DNA of 64,000 nucleotides, taken from NCBI RefSeq assembly GCF_000758705.1, contig NZ_CP009287.1, forward strand, positions 5,084,001 to 5,148,000. The letters are read 5' to 3'. The translations under genes were made by a program, and so were the position numbers. Origin of the DNA: Paenibacillus graminis (lineage in GTDB: Bacteria > Bacillota > Bacilli > Paenibacillales > Paenibacillaceae). Shown here in pieces: positions 44,855-53,188 of the stretch (the first letter of the stretch is position 1; each line of letters begins with the position of its first letter). Under the pieces are notes generated by a model. It saw nothing but the letters and a program-made list of their open reading frames with translations. It was not told the DNA's origin and made no database searches.

Positions 44855-46655
44855 GGGATCCCTCCACTTTTGGAGCCATTGCCAAGTCAATGGGAATTTG
44901 AATTGTGATAGCCGTCCGTTCATACTCGGTGCTTTCAATGGTAAACCCGGCTCTTCCGTCATAATACATCATCAGGCGTTTATAGACATTCCGGAGTCCG
45001 ATATTTTTACTGGAGTCTTGCTCCGATTGCAGGTGGGACTCGATCCACTCCAGCTTCTCCTTCTCGATTCCTTTTCCGTTGTCAGTCACAACAATTATTA
45101 GACCTGCATCGTTCATGGAAGCAGACACGTGAATCTTCCTTGCACCTTTGACCGACTGCAGACCATGCTTGCAGGAGTTCTCCACCAGTGCCTGGACGCT
45201 CATTTTGGGAATCCGGCAATTCAGCACGGCGGGGTCGATATCAATGTCGTAAGTGAACCGGCTCTGAAAGCGGAATTTTTCAATCTGCAGATACATTTCA
45301 ATAAAAGATATTTCTTCCTCGACGGTAATCAGATCGTCCTTCCAGCTCAGCAGCCTGCGCAGAATAAGGGCCAGATTCCGGATTACATCGGTGACCTCTT
45401 CATACTTATATTTCTTGCAAATGACCAATATGGCGTTCAACGTATTAAAGAGGAAATGCGGGTCTACCTGACTTTCCAGATAGTTCAATTCGGCTCTTAC
45501 CCGCTCCAGCTCAAGGTCCTTTTTCTGAATTTCCAGCTTATACACATCATTGATCAAGTTGCGGATTTTCTCCGTCATCAGATTGAAGCTGCGGATCAAG
45601 CCGCCGATCTCGTCCTTTCCCTCATACATATCAATGTTCTCAAAATGTTCGTATTTGACAAGCTTCATGTGCTTGTAGAGCAGCCTTACCCTCAGATTAT
45701 AGGATTGTAAAATAAAGATCATTAATAGGGTAGGGATAATGATCGTCAGCACAGCAAAAATTAGCGAAACCCGAAGCGCATGGCTCATCTCATGATTGAT
45801 TTCTTTGCCTTCCGGCGTTCCGATCAACTTCCAGCCTTTCGTATATCCTGCGCTGCCCAAAGAACGGACAATCTGCTTGGACGACTGGCCTTCGTCCGTG
45901 TTAACGTTTAACAAGTCGTTTTTATCCAGGGAGTAGTAGGAATGATCCGATTCCAGCACGACACGGTTCTGCCCATCCACGAGCTTAAACCGCAAATAGT
46001 CGCGCTCTTTCTGGAACAGCTCCTGCACATTGTTCAACCGCAGATCGATTCGCAGATATTTACGGTAGGGCTGTCCCGTAAAGCTGTCCAATTTGCGGAT
46101 AAGGCTGACAAACACTTCCTGCTGAGGCGGATTGAGCGGGTTGGTCCCCCGGTAAGAGGTTAACAGCACGTTGTCCGCACCACTGGAAATTTTGTGGTAC
46201 CATTCACTCTCCTTGTCGTTGTCAGACAACACAAAGTAACTGCCGCCATTCTGGATGGTCGGATTCGTAGTATACACCCCCATCCAATAAATATAGGAAT
46301 GCAGATTGCTGTATTGCCGCATCTTATCCCTCAGAACATTGTCATAAGCTTCATAATAAGCCTCGTTATCCGGATAAGCATAATCCATCATTTCATTATA
46401 GGCACGGTCCGCGGCAACCGTATTGCTTATCGCCACACATTCATTCACGATTTGCATGAGATCATAGACTACCCGATCCACAGAGATCTCAAGATTCCCT
46501 CTTTCACGAGCATCCACATTACGGCTGATCTGAACATAAAAGAGGGCGTTAATGGTGAGTATGGGGACAAGAACGCACAGCAAATAGATAAACAGAAATT
46601 TGTATTTGAGCGGGACATCGTTGATGATGGCAGATGGTTTCCGTTTCCCCTTCAT
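44847..46655 (-). CDS. Sensor histidine kinase, YesM type
   Basis: Membrane kinase of 602 aa with transmembrane segments at about 18-41 and 297-317 around an extracellular sensor. A HAMP linker follows, then the kinase domain with His400 in 'SQVDPHFLFNTLNAIL' and the ATPase part 'QALVENSCKHGL' and 'VTDNGKGIEKEK'. The phospho-His motif reads VDPHF where the other two kinases have INPHF, a conservative change. The ATG at 46655 follows GGAGGAGGGGAG; the longer frame to 46715 overlaps the upstream gene. It is the only kinase for two flanking regulators. Confidence 0.93.
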   Translation of the reverse strand: MKGKRKPSAIINDVPLKYKFLFIYLLCVLVPILTINALFYVQISRNVDARERGNLEISVDRVVYDLMQIVNECVAISNTVAADRAYNEMMDYAYPDNEAYYEAYDNVLRDKMRQYSNLHSYIYWMGVYTTNPTIQNGGSYFVLSDNDKESEWYHKISSGADNVLLTSYRGTNPLNPPQQEVFVSLIRKLDSFTGQPYRKYLRIDLRLNNVQELFQKERDYLRFKLVDGQNRVVLESDHSYYSLDKNDLLNVNTDEGQSSKQIVRSLGSAGYTKGWKLIGTPEGKEINHEMSHALRVSLIFAVLTIIIPTLLMIFILQSYNLRVRLLYKHMKLVKYEHFENIDMYEGKDEIGGLIRSFNLMTEKIRNLINDVYKLEIQKKDLELERVRAELNYLESQVDPHFLFNTLNAILVICKKYKYEEVTDVIRNLALILRRLLSWKDDLITVEEEISFIEMYLQIEKFRFQSRFTYDIDIDPAVLNCRIPKMSVQALVENSCKHGLQSVKGARKIHVSASMNDAGLIIVVTDNGKGIEKEKLEWIESHLQSEQDSSKNIGLRNVYKRLMMYYDGRAGFTIESTEYERTAITIQIPIDLAMAPKVEGSHV

Positions 46656-46680
46656 GCCGCTCCCCTCCTCCCCCTTGGAA

Positions 46681-48210
46681 TTAGCCCTTCTTGTATACCG
46701 AAGGCGAAACGCCATTCAGCGCTTTGAACTTGGCAGCGAACAAATCCGCATCGGAATAACCCACACGCCCCGAGACATCCGAAATGCACATATCTGTCCG
46801 GCGCAGCAGCTTCTTGGCTTCTTCAATGCGGTATTCATGGAGAAATTCGTTAAAGGAAACGCCATAGTATTTCTTGATTCGTTGTCCCAGATAGGCGGAA
46901 TTCACATGCAAGTACTTCGCAATGTCCTGCAGCTTCAGCTTCTCCTGATAATGCGCCCGGACATAGTCTATTGCCGCCGATACGATCCGGTCTTCCTGAT
47001 TGTTGTCCGCTGCTGCGAACCATTCAGCAGCTTCACGCAGCTCTTCCTCCGTCTGCCGCTCAAGCAGCGGCAAGCAGCAAGCGGTGACCCGGGGCGGAAA
47101 CCACTTATTCGCCCATACTGCCGAGTCCCCTCCTCTTGCGTCGATTTCACGGAGCAGCTCCGCTTTGATATTGGCCAGAAAAGCGTCGATCCATGCATTT
47201 GAAGCAACATCCGTCGAAAAAATTTTAAATACATCGCTCAATAGCAAGCTTAACCGGTCCAATTCCCCTTGGGTAACCGATTGCAGCAGCGATTTCTTCA
47301 GTTCTGCCGGAAACAACGCCAATTGATCCTTGTCCTGTTCCCGAAAGAAACCAATACCGCGGTTGTCCGAATCCGCTCTGCATAATTCAGCCGCCAGCGC
47401 TTCATTATAGGCAGCATTCAGAAACTTCACCCCATGATGCTCAAGGCTTGCCGAGAAAAGAACGTGACTGCTGTATTGAGTCCGCACCTCATTGATCCAG
47501 CTTGCCAGCATCTTGGGGTCAAGCACCGGACCTTCCTGGGGGGAAACCAGCAAATAGCCATGCTTATGGCTTCCGGCCGTAAAAGGATAAGCAGTTATAT
47601 TGCGGAACGGCTCCTTGGCGTTCATGGAACAGACTTGGCTTTGCAGCTGCATGCTGTCGAGCAAAGCACCCCAGGCCAATACACAGCATATCCGGGAATC
47701 GGGACGGATCTTAAGCGCCTTCAATCCCGCTTCCAATTCTTCTTCTGCAGGATTCTCCCGCATCAGAAGACGGGATACGGTTTCCACCTGCATGAAGGCG
47801 GAAACCGCTTCGCGCCGTGAAGCAAGCTTGCGCTCAGCATGTATTTGCCGGGCTACGGCCTGCAGTGCCTCGGTCAGTTCTTTTTCATCCAGGGGTTTGG
47901 TCAAATAGTTGGACACCCCATACTTAAGGGCTTTCTTGGCATATTCAAAGTCAGCATAGCCGCTAAAAATGATGAACTTCGGTTGGAAATCGCTTTCAGA
48001 AATTTTTTCAATAAGCTCCAGGCCGTCGATCACAGGCATGCGTACATCGGTTATAACCAAATCAGGCCGTGTGCTATAAATAAGCTGCAGCGCATCTTCG
48101 CCATCCAGCGCCTCGCCGCACACTTCAAAGCCCAGTTCCTCCCAGTCTACCAAGAATCGCAGCCCTTCCAGCATCAGCGGCTCATCATCGGCAAACACTA
48201 CCTTAAGCAT
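46681..48210 (-). CDS. Response regulator, YesN type (first regulator of the triplet)
   Basis: Regulator of 509 aa. Receiver: 'FADDE', Asp55 in 'DLVITDVRMPV', 'SGYADFEYAKKAL', 'YLTKPLDEKE'. C-terminal AraC domain (about 405-507): 'LKLQDIAKYLHVNSAYLGQRI' in part and 'GYSDADLFAAKFKALNG'. I use the ATG at 48210, since GGTGAT lies about 7 bases before it; an ATG 12 bases further upstream is possible. The gene is 130 bp downstream of the permease gene across a strong hairpin, and 25 bp upstream of the kinase. Control of the whole xylan operon is inferred. Confidence 0.93.
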   Translation of the reverse strand: MLKVVFADDEPLMLEGLRFLVDWEELGFEVCGEALDGEDALQLIYSTRPDLVITDVRMPVIDGLELIEKISESDFQPKFIIFSGYADFEYAKKALKYGVSNYLTKPLDEKELTEALQAVARQIHAERKLASRREAVSAFMQVETVSRLLMRENPAEEELEAGLKALKIRPDSRICCVLAWGALLDSMQLQSQVCSMNAKEPFRNITAYPFTAGSHKHGYLLVSPQEGPVLDPKMLASWINEVRTQYSSHVLFSASLEHHGVKFLNAAYNEALAAELCRADSDNRGIGFFREQDKDQLALFPAELKKSLLQSVTQGELDRLSLLLSDVFKIFSTDVASNAWIDAFLANIKAELLREIDARGGDSAVWANKWFPPRVTACCLPLLERQTEEELREAAEWFAAADNNQEDRIVSAAIDYVRAHYQEKLKLQDIAKYLHVNSAYLGQRIKKYYGVSFNEFLHEYRIEEAKKLLRRTDMCISDVSGRVGYSDADLFAAKFKALNGVSPSVYKKG

Positions 48211-48273
48211 TGGCATCACCATCTTTATTTCTAAATTTTGATTCCGGTAGGCTGACAGTATTTGAACAGGAGA

Positions 48274-48301
48274 AACCGTTTCGGCCGCTGCCGAAACGGT
48301 T
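48274..48301. terminator. Hairpin between transporter and regulator parts of the operon
   Basis: AACCGTTTCGG (48274-48284) pairs with CCGAAACGGTT (48291-48301). The minus-strand side continues TTTC, so the T-run is weak. Partial termination would lower regulator relative to transporter expression. Confidence 0.55.
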
Positions 48302-48339
48302 GTTATTCACCTATGGTCTATCTAAACCGATAAGTCCAG

Positions 48340-49251
48340 TTATTCTTTAACACTTCCCAAGTTCAATCCTACCACGAAATATTTCTGCAAGAAAGGGTAG
48401 ACAAACAATATCGGCACTGCAGTAACGATAGTGATGGCTGCACGGATGGAAGCCGGTGTAACCAAAGCCTGCTGCTGATTGTGCTGATTGCCCGCCAGCA
48501 GAGATGGATCATTGTTCGTGCTCATGGTTGAACCGAGCAGCTTCATCATTTCATATTGCAGTGTGCTGAGCTTGATATCCGATGATGCGTACAGGAACGT
48601 GTCAAACCAGGCGTTCCATGAGCCTACAGCGATGAACAAAGCTACGGTTGCCAGCACCGGAGTACACAGCGGGAAGATGATTTTCCAGAAAATCCGGAAA
48701 TCCCCCGCCCCGTCGATCTTCGCCGACTCCGTGAGACTGCCTGGAAGGCCGCGGATATACGTCCGCATGATAATCAGGTTGAATGCGCTGACCAAGCTTG
48801 GAAGGATATAGACCCAAAAGCTATGGAGCAGGCCCAACTCTTTAATAAGGAAGTAGTTCGGAATCAAGCCGGCATTGAAATACATGGTTAGGATGAACAG
48901 CATGCTGATTTTTTTACGGAAAATGTATTGCGGCTGCGCCAGCGTATACGCCAGCATGGTGGTCAGAAAAACGCCTAATACCGTTGAGAGTATCGTACGG
49001 GACACAGAGATAAAAGCGGCATGGTAGATCGTCCCTGAAATAAAGACGGCTTTATAGTTTTCCATGGTCCAGGCACGGGGCCAGAAATAAATTCCGCCCG
49101 AAAGAGTGTCACTGCCGTCATTGAAAGAAACAGCCAGCGTGTGGAGGAATGGATAGAGCGTGATGGCAACCACAAAGAGCATAAATATCGTGTTGATTGT
49201 ATGAAATACAACCGGCTCAATGCGGCTTGAGCTTTTCGTCACAGCTTTCAT
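48340..49251 (-). CDS. ABC sugar transporter permease, YtcP/LplC type
   Basis: CUT1-class permease of 303 aa. EAA loop 'SLTESAKIDGAGDFRIFWKI' at about 174-193 and C-terminus 'QKYFVVGLNLGSVKE'. About six membrane segments. GAGGAGG precedes the ATG. It lies 14 bp behind the LplB-like permease. Long stretches match the YtcP-like permease at 1714 ('YPFL/VHTLAVSFND'-type N-terminus, 'GGIYFWPRAWT'), so these two importers are close relatives and the plus-strand one at 31236 is more distant. Confidence 0.93.
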   Translation of the reverse strand: MKAVTKSSSRIEPVVFHTINTIFMLFVVAITLYPFLHTLAVSFNDGSDTLSGGIYFWPRAWTMENYKAVFISGTIYHAAFISVSRTILSTVLGVFLTTMLAYTLAQPQYIFRKKISMLFILTMYFNAGLIPNYFLIKELGLLHSFWVYILPSLVSAFNLIIMRTYIRGLPGSLTESAKIDGAGDFRIFWKIIFPLCTPVLATVALFIAVGSWNAWFDTFLYASSDIKLSTLQYEMMKLLGSTMSTNNDPSLLAGNQHNQQQALVTPASIRAAITIVTAVPILFVYPFLQKYFVVGLNLGSVKE

Positions 49252-49265
49252 ATGGGCTTCCTCCT

Positions 49266-50252
49266 CTATACTAATCGCTCTTCGCCGAGGCGTTTTGCGA
49301 TATAATTTGCGATGAATACAAGAACGACACTGACGATGGTTTTGAAGATCCCTGCCGCGGTAGCCAGAGAATAATTCCCCATAGAGATACCATATTTCAG
49401 TACAAAGATATCAATGGTTTGCGACCAGTCCACAGTAAGCCCGTTGCCAAGCAAATATTGCAGTTCAAAGCCGGCATCCAGAATATGTCCGATGTTCATA
49501 ATCAACAAAATAACGAATGTAGCCTTAATCCCCGGAAGCGTGACATAACGCATCTTCTGAAAACGTTTGGCGCCGTCCATCGACGCTGCCTCATACAGCG
49601 AAGGATCAATCGAGGTGATGGCTGCCAGATAAATGATAGTGCCCCAGCCCACTTCTTTCCACACGTTCGAAGCCCCGACAATGCCCCAGAAATATTTCCC
49701 TTCGCTGAGCCACATAATCGGTTCATTAATTAAGTGAAGCTTCATTAGGACGATATTGACAATTCCGTCATCAATCGACAGCGAAGTGGCAACGATACCT
49801 GCCGCGATGACCCAGGACAAGAAGTGCGGCAAATACGAAATAGACTGAACGATACGTTTGAAAAACTTGACTTTGATCTCATTCAACAGCAAAGCCAGGC
49901 CAATTGCTGTAACAGTACCTAGAACAAGGTTTATAAAACTCATGGCAACCGTATTGCGCAGCACCATCATAAAGGTCTCATCTTCAAACAGAAATCTGAA
50001 CTGCTGCAAGCCAACCCATTCCTGCTTGCCGAAGGACAGTGCCGGACGGTAGTTCTGAAAGGCCATCAGCCAGCCCCAAATGGGTGCATAGTTAAAAATA
50101 ATTAAATAAATGGCAATCGGCACTGACATGAAAATAAGCTGCTTCTGCATTTTCAGCGTCTTCCAGCTAAGGCTCACACCGATTTCCGGATCGACTCTGC
50201 GTTTTCTGGTCTTCTGTGTTTTGACCTGTTTGTCCAGTACGGTATCAGACAT
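49266..50252 (-). CDS. ABC sugar transporter permease, LplB type
   Basis: CUT1-class permease of 328 aa. The N-terminal tail (about 35 residues, Lys/Arg-rich) precedes 'YAPIWGWLMAFQNYRPA'. The EAA loop is 'LYEAASMDGAKRFQKMRYVT' at about 218-237. AGGAGGG precedes the ATG. It is second in the long xylan operon, about 100 bp behind the receptor gene with a hairpin in between. It is highly similar to the LplB-like permease at 2647, for example around 'SYLPHFLSWVIA' and 'ILLIMNIGHILDAGFE'. Confidence 0.93.
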   Translation of the reverse strand: MSDTVLDKQVKTQKTRKRRVDPEIGVSLSWKTLKMQKQLIFMSVPIAIYLIIFNYAPIWGWLMAFQNYRPALSFGKQEWVGLQQFRFLFEDETFMMVLRNTVAMSFINLVLGTVTAIGLALLLNEIKVKFFKRIVQSISYLPHFLSWVIAAGIVATSLSIDDGIVNIVLMKLHLINEPIMWLSEGKYFWGIVGASNVWKEVGWGTIIYLAAITSIDPSLYEAASMDGAKRFQKMRYVTLPGIKATFVILLIMNIGHILDAGFELQYLLGNGLTVDWSQTIDIFVLKYGISMGNYSLATAAGIFKTIVSVVLVFIANYIAKRLGEERLV

Positions 50253-50305
50253 GTAGTGTATCCCTCCTGTAAGATCATTCTCTCCACACTATCCGGATTA
50301 ATGAA

Positions 50306-50330
50306 GAGCGGGAAATACGATTTCCCGCTC
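50306..50330. other. Hairpin between receptor and permease genes
   Basis: GAGCGGGAAA (50306-50315) pairs perfectly with TTTCCCGCTC (50321-50330) around five bases. There is no T-run. It lies 22 bp after the receptor stop, the same position as the hairpin at 3660-3688, and would fit differential receptor expression. Confidence 0.6.
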
Positions 50331-50351
50331 TGTTTCCAGCATTGAATTACA

Positions 50352-52019
50352 CTACTTCACGCTCCAGTTTTTGATGCGCTGCTGAATACCTTCATTCATC
50401 CGGTCTTCATATGCCTTGATGTCCAGCTTGTGTATCTGGTTGACATAATCCGTCCAGACCCCTTCAAACTCTGCGGGACTTGCCATAATGGCCTTCGGCA
50501 AATATTTAACTTGAAGGTCGTTCAGCTTGGACTGTGCCAATTGGGCTGCCGAACCGTCCTTAAGAACGATGGAGTAGGCAGGGAAGTAGATATTATTTTC
50601 CTTCGGTTCCTTGAAGAATTCAGACCATGACTTCTTGTTGTACGCCTTCAGGATTTTCTGATCGTAAGGCTTCAGACTGTCGAAGAATTCCTGCGGCTGA
50701 GTTCCGGGATCTGCTGCATTCCCGTCGCTGTAGGTACCTTGAATCTTAGGCATATATCCATGCATGGTTGTGATTTTGTTAGCCACCTGCCAGCTGGTTT
50801 TATCTGCGTTCGCCCGTTGTTCCGGCGTCCGGTAGAATGTGCCGTCTTCCTTCACTTCATAATCTTCGCCTTTGATGCCCCATTGGATCGTTTTCTGCCA
50901 ATCTTCTGTAATCATCTGATCCCAGAATTTGATAATCCGGACAGGGTCCTTGGCATTGATTGAAATCCCGAATCCGCGGTTGGTGCCGACCGCTCCGCGG
51001 TCACGATACCATTCCTCAGCACCCGGATAGAGCAGAGGGAAGCCGATATACGTATTTTCAATTTTGCCCTGGGAGATCAAAGAGGTTTCTCCATCCTGGA
51101 AGTTCCAGTGCTGGTCAAACATGCCGATGACCTTGCCGCTTGCGATTTTGGCCAAGTACTGGTCGTAGTTCTGTACGAAGGCTTCTTTATCCATCAAGCC
51201 TTGTGCGTTAATTTCATTAAGCTTCTTATAATAGGTCTTAGCAATGTCCTTGTCGGCAAAAATCTGCGCTTTGTTGTTGTCTACAATAACGGCCCCGTCA
51301 TTCGGATGGCCCGACAGATGCTCAGGAGCGTTCTGAAGCGGGAAGACGCGCCAGTCGAAGTTGAGCGACTCAAACCCGATCATATCCGGGTGCTTTTCTT
51401 TATATTTGGCAATGATATCGAAATACTCATCCAGGGTCTTCGGTGTCGGATATCCCATTTCCTCAAGTACGGCTTTCTGAAGCCAGAAGCCTGGTCCCTG
51501 GTAAGTCGGTTCAGTGATTTTACCCTGATATACGCCATAGCTTGGCAGAACGTAGATGTGGCCGTCGCTCTCATCCTTGATCTGATTCCAGACCGCGGCA
51601 TAATGCTTCTTCAGGTTGGGAGCGTACTTCTCAATCAAATCCTCAAGCGGAATGTAAGCTTTGGCATTGATTAATTTGTCATCGCCCGACATAATGTCCG
51701 GGTAGTCTCCACCGGCAATCATTACTCCCAGCTTCTGCTGCAGGTCGCCTACCAGGAACTCCATATTGAAGCTGACGCCGGTTTTTTCTTTCATCAGTTT
51801 GAGAATCTTGTTGTCGGCCGTAGGCTGCTGACCGGGACCGCTCATAAATACCGAGAATGTTACCGGAGCATTGTCGTCTCCATTTGCCGCCGGGCTAGCA
51901 GTTCCCCCACTCGCCGTGTTGCTGCTCGTATTATTCGAGCTGCAGCCTGTCAGTGCCAATGTTAGTGCGAATACACCGGCTGCTAGTGCCCGGGCCGAAC
52001 GTTTTGCCGTTTTATGCAT
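50352..52019 (-). CDS. ABC transporter solute-binding lipoprotein, LplA-like (xylan operon)
   Basis: Receptor of 555 aa. A lipoprotein signal peptide has Cys26 in 'LALTGCSSN', followed by a Ser/Asn/Ala linker. The mature domain shows 'GGDYPDIMSGDDKLINAKAY', 'IPLEDLIEKYAPNLKKHY' and 'GFGISINAKDPVRIIKFWDQ'. The ATG at 52019 follows AGGGGAGG; the longer frame to 52061 is not needed. It is the first gene of the 13-kb xylan operon and is preceded by a cre-like site. Import of xylo-oligosaccharides is inferred from the downstream GH10 and GH43 genes. Confidence 0.93.
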   Translation of the reverse strand: MHKTAKRSARALAAGVFALTLALTGCSSNNTSSNTASGGTASPAANGDDNAPVTFSVFMSGPGQQPTADNKILKLMKEKTGVSFNMEFLVGDLQQKLGVMIAGGDYPDIMSGDDKLINAKAYIPLEDLIEKYAPNLKKHYAAVWNQIKDESDGHIYVLPSYGVYQGKITEPTYQGPGFWLQKAVLEEMGYPTPKTLDEYFDIIAKYKEKHPDMIGFESLNFDWRVFPLQNAPEHLSGHPNDGAVIVDNNKAQIFADKDIAKTYYKKLNEINAQGLMDKEAFVQNYDQYLAKIASGKVIGMFDQHWNFQDGETSLISQGKIENTYIGFPLLYPGAEEWYRDRGAVGTNRGFGISINAKDPVRIIKFWDQMITEDWQKTIQWGIKGEDYEVKEDGTFYRTPEQRANADKTSWQVANKITTMHGYMPKIQGTYSDGNAADPGTQPQEFFDSLKPYDQKILKAYNKKSWSEFFKEPKENNIYFPAYSIVLKDGSAAQLAQSKLNDLQVKYLPKAIMASPAEFEGVWTDYVNQIHKLDIKAYEDRMNEGIQQRIKNWSVK

Positions 52020-52149
52020 TGTTATGCCTCCCCTTTTGACTAGTGCGTTTGTTACTGTCAATTACCTGGTGACAACTATAATTATACCTTTCAAGAATGC
52101 GCTTCCAATTCATAAACTATAGTTCTTCCCCCCTAAAAATACGATAAAA

Positions 52150-52163
52150 TGAAAACGTTTGCT
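52150..52163. promoter_or_regulatory. cre-like site upstream of the xylan operon
   Basis: TGAAAACGTTTGCT fits TGWNANCGNTNWCA at 12 of 14 positions. It lies about 130 bp before the receptor start, at the head of the operon. Confidence 0.45.
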
Positions 52164-52177
52164 ATTCAAGTACTCCT

Positions 52178-52264
52178 TAGACTTGCTAATGTACGAGGCT
52201 TGTCCCTAGACTTGCTAATGCACAAGGCTTGCCCATAGACTTGCTAATGCACGAGACTTGCCCC
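52178..52264. repeat. 29-bp tandem repeat, three copies
   Basis: Copies at 52178-52206, 52207-52235 and 52236-52264, each beginning TAGACTTGCTAATG and containing CTTGYCC near the end. They differ at only a few bases. The array sits in the non-coding stretch 52020-53188, about 160 bp upstream of the receptor start, possibly within its control region. Confidence 0.85.
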
Positions 52265-52465
52265 TGCCAAATTTACATAAAATGGATATAAGTAAATGTT
52301 CACAAAAAAGTTATGCTGCAGGTAAGCAAAAGTCATGCAGGACGATTTCATAGAACGTCAGTTGCATTTGTTGTTCATGACATCGGCTCTGAGCCGCAAC
52401 TTGGATGCGGACAAGCTGGCTGCGTTATCTGGAGAACGACTGCCATGAATCCTACGGCAACTCCC

Positions 52466-52694
52466 AAGTGGAAAAAGGAAACCTAATTTGCTCCTGCACC
52501 CTGTTTTCGCAAGGTGAAGTGGAAAAAGGATAACTAATTCAGCTCATTTTGCCCCCAATAAGGGAATATAATCCAATTAGTTTTACTTTTTCCACTTAAA
52601 CCTCACAATTGTTGATTAATGAGGAGAAATAAGCTCCCTTTTTCCAACAAATGCTTGCTTAAGGGACCGGTTTGCAGACGTTCGTTGGAATAAG
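52466..52694. repeat. Dispersed palindromic intergenic repeat, copy C (with a partial nested copy)
   Basis: A partial copy starts at 52466 (AAGTGGAAAAAGG). The full 81-bp core is 52517-52597, with the same 12-bp terminal inverted repeats as copies A and B. The tail carries the second hairpin, with AGCTCCCTTTTTCCAAC (from 52633) against GTTGGAATAAGGA (52684-52696). Two starts in a row suggest repeated insertion or slippage. Confidence 0.85.
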
Positions 52695-52763
52695 GAGAGC
52701 TAACCGGCTAATCACTTACTTCATTGCTTCCAAGACGCGGAAAAACCGGCCGGCCGCGGCGGC

Positions 52764-52965
52764 TCCAACAACGGTATCTATGTCGTTGGTTCCGGGCTTA
52801 CCGGCCGTCGCCTCTCCAACAACGTATCTATGTCGTTGGTTCCGGGCTTACCGGCCGTCGCCTCTCCAACAACGGTATCTATGCCGTTGGTTCCGGGCTT
52901 ACCGGCCGTCGCCTCTCCAACAACGTATCTATGCCGTTGGTTCCGGGCCGATCGGCCGCCGCCTC
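52764..52965. repeat. 50/51-bp tandem repeat, four copies, each with a hairpin
   Basis: Copies start at 52764, 52815, 52865 and 52916. Each has CCAACAACG(G)TATCTATG, then YCGTTGG, which can fold on itself, and 'CCGGGCTTACCGG', a second small palindrome. Copies 1 and 3 have ACGGTAT, copies 2 and 4 ACGTAT; copies 1-2 have TGTCGTT, copies 3-4 TGCCGTT. That pattern points to duplication of a two-unit block. The odd lengths break any common frame, so it is not a protein repeat. Confidence 0.88.
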
Positions 52966-53188
52966 TCTCGCCCACAGTGGTGGGACATCCGCTGTTGACC
53001 GTGCGGTTTCGCGTGGGTCCCTCTGCGGACAGGCTGAGTTCCCTTCACGATCTTTCCGCCGCTGTTGCGGACAGGAAAGCCGTTATGGAGGAGGATTTCT
53101 CTATTCAGCAGGACCAACGGACTGTTTGGACATTGCATCATTTCCTATACGAGGACAAGAGGACAAAATGAGATTTCCCTATTTCATT

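Noticed and set aside
52335-52448. Small plus-strand ORF of 37 codons starting 'MQDDFIERQLHLLF' in the repeat island
   Set aside because: No clear ribosome site, and a neighbouring frame looks equally protein-like. I could not link it to a family, so it is not listed as a gene.
52764-52965. CRISPR array
   Set aside because: Repeat units are directly adjacent with no unique spacers and no cas genes nearby.
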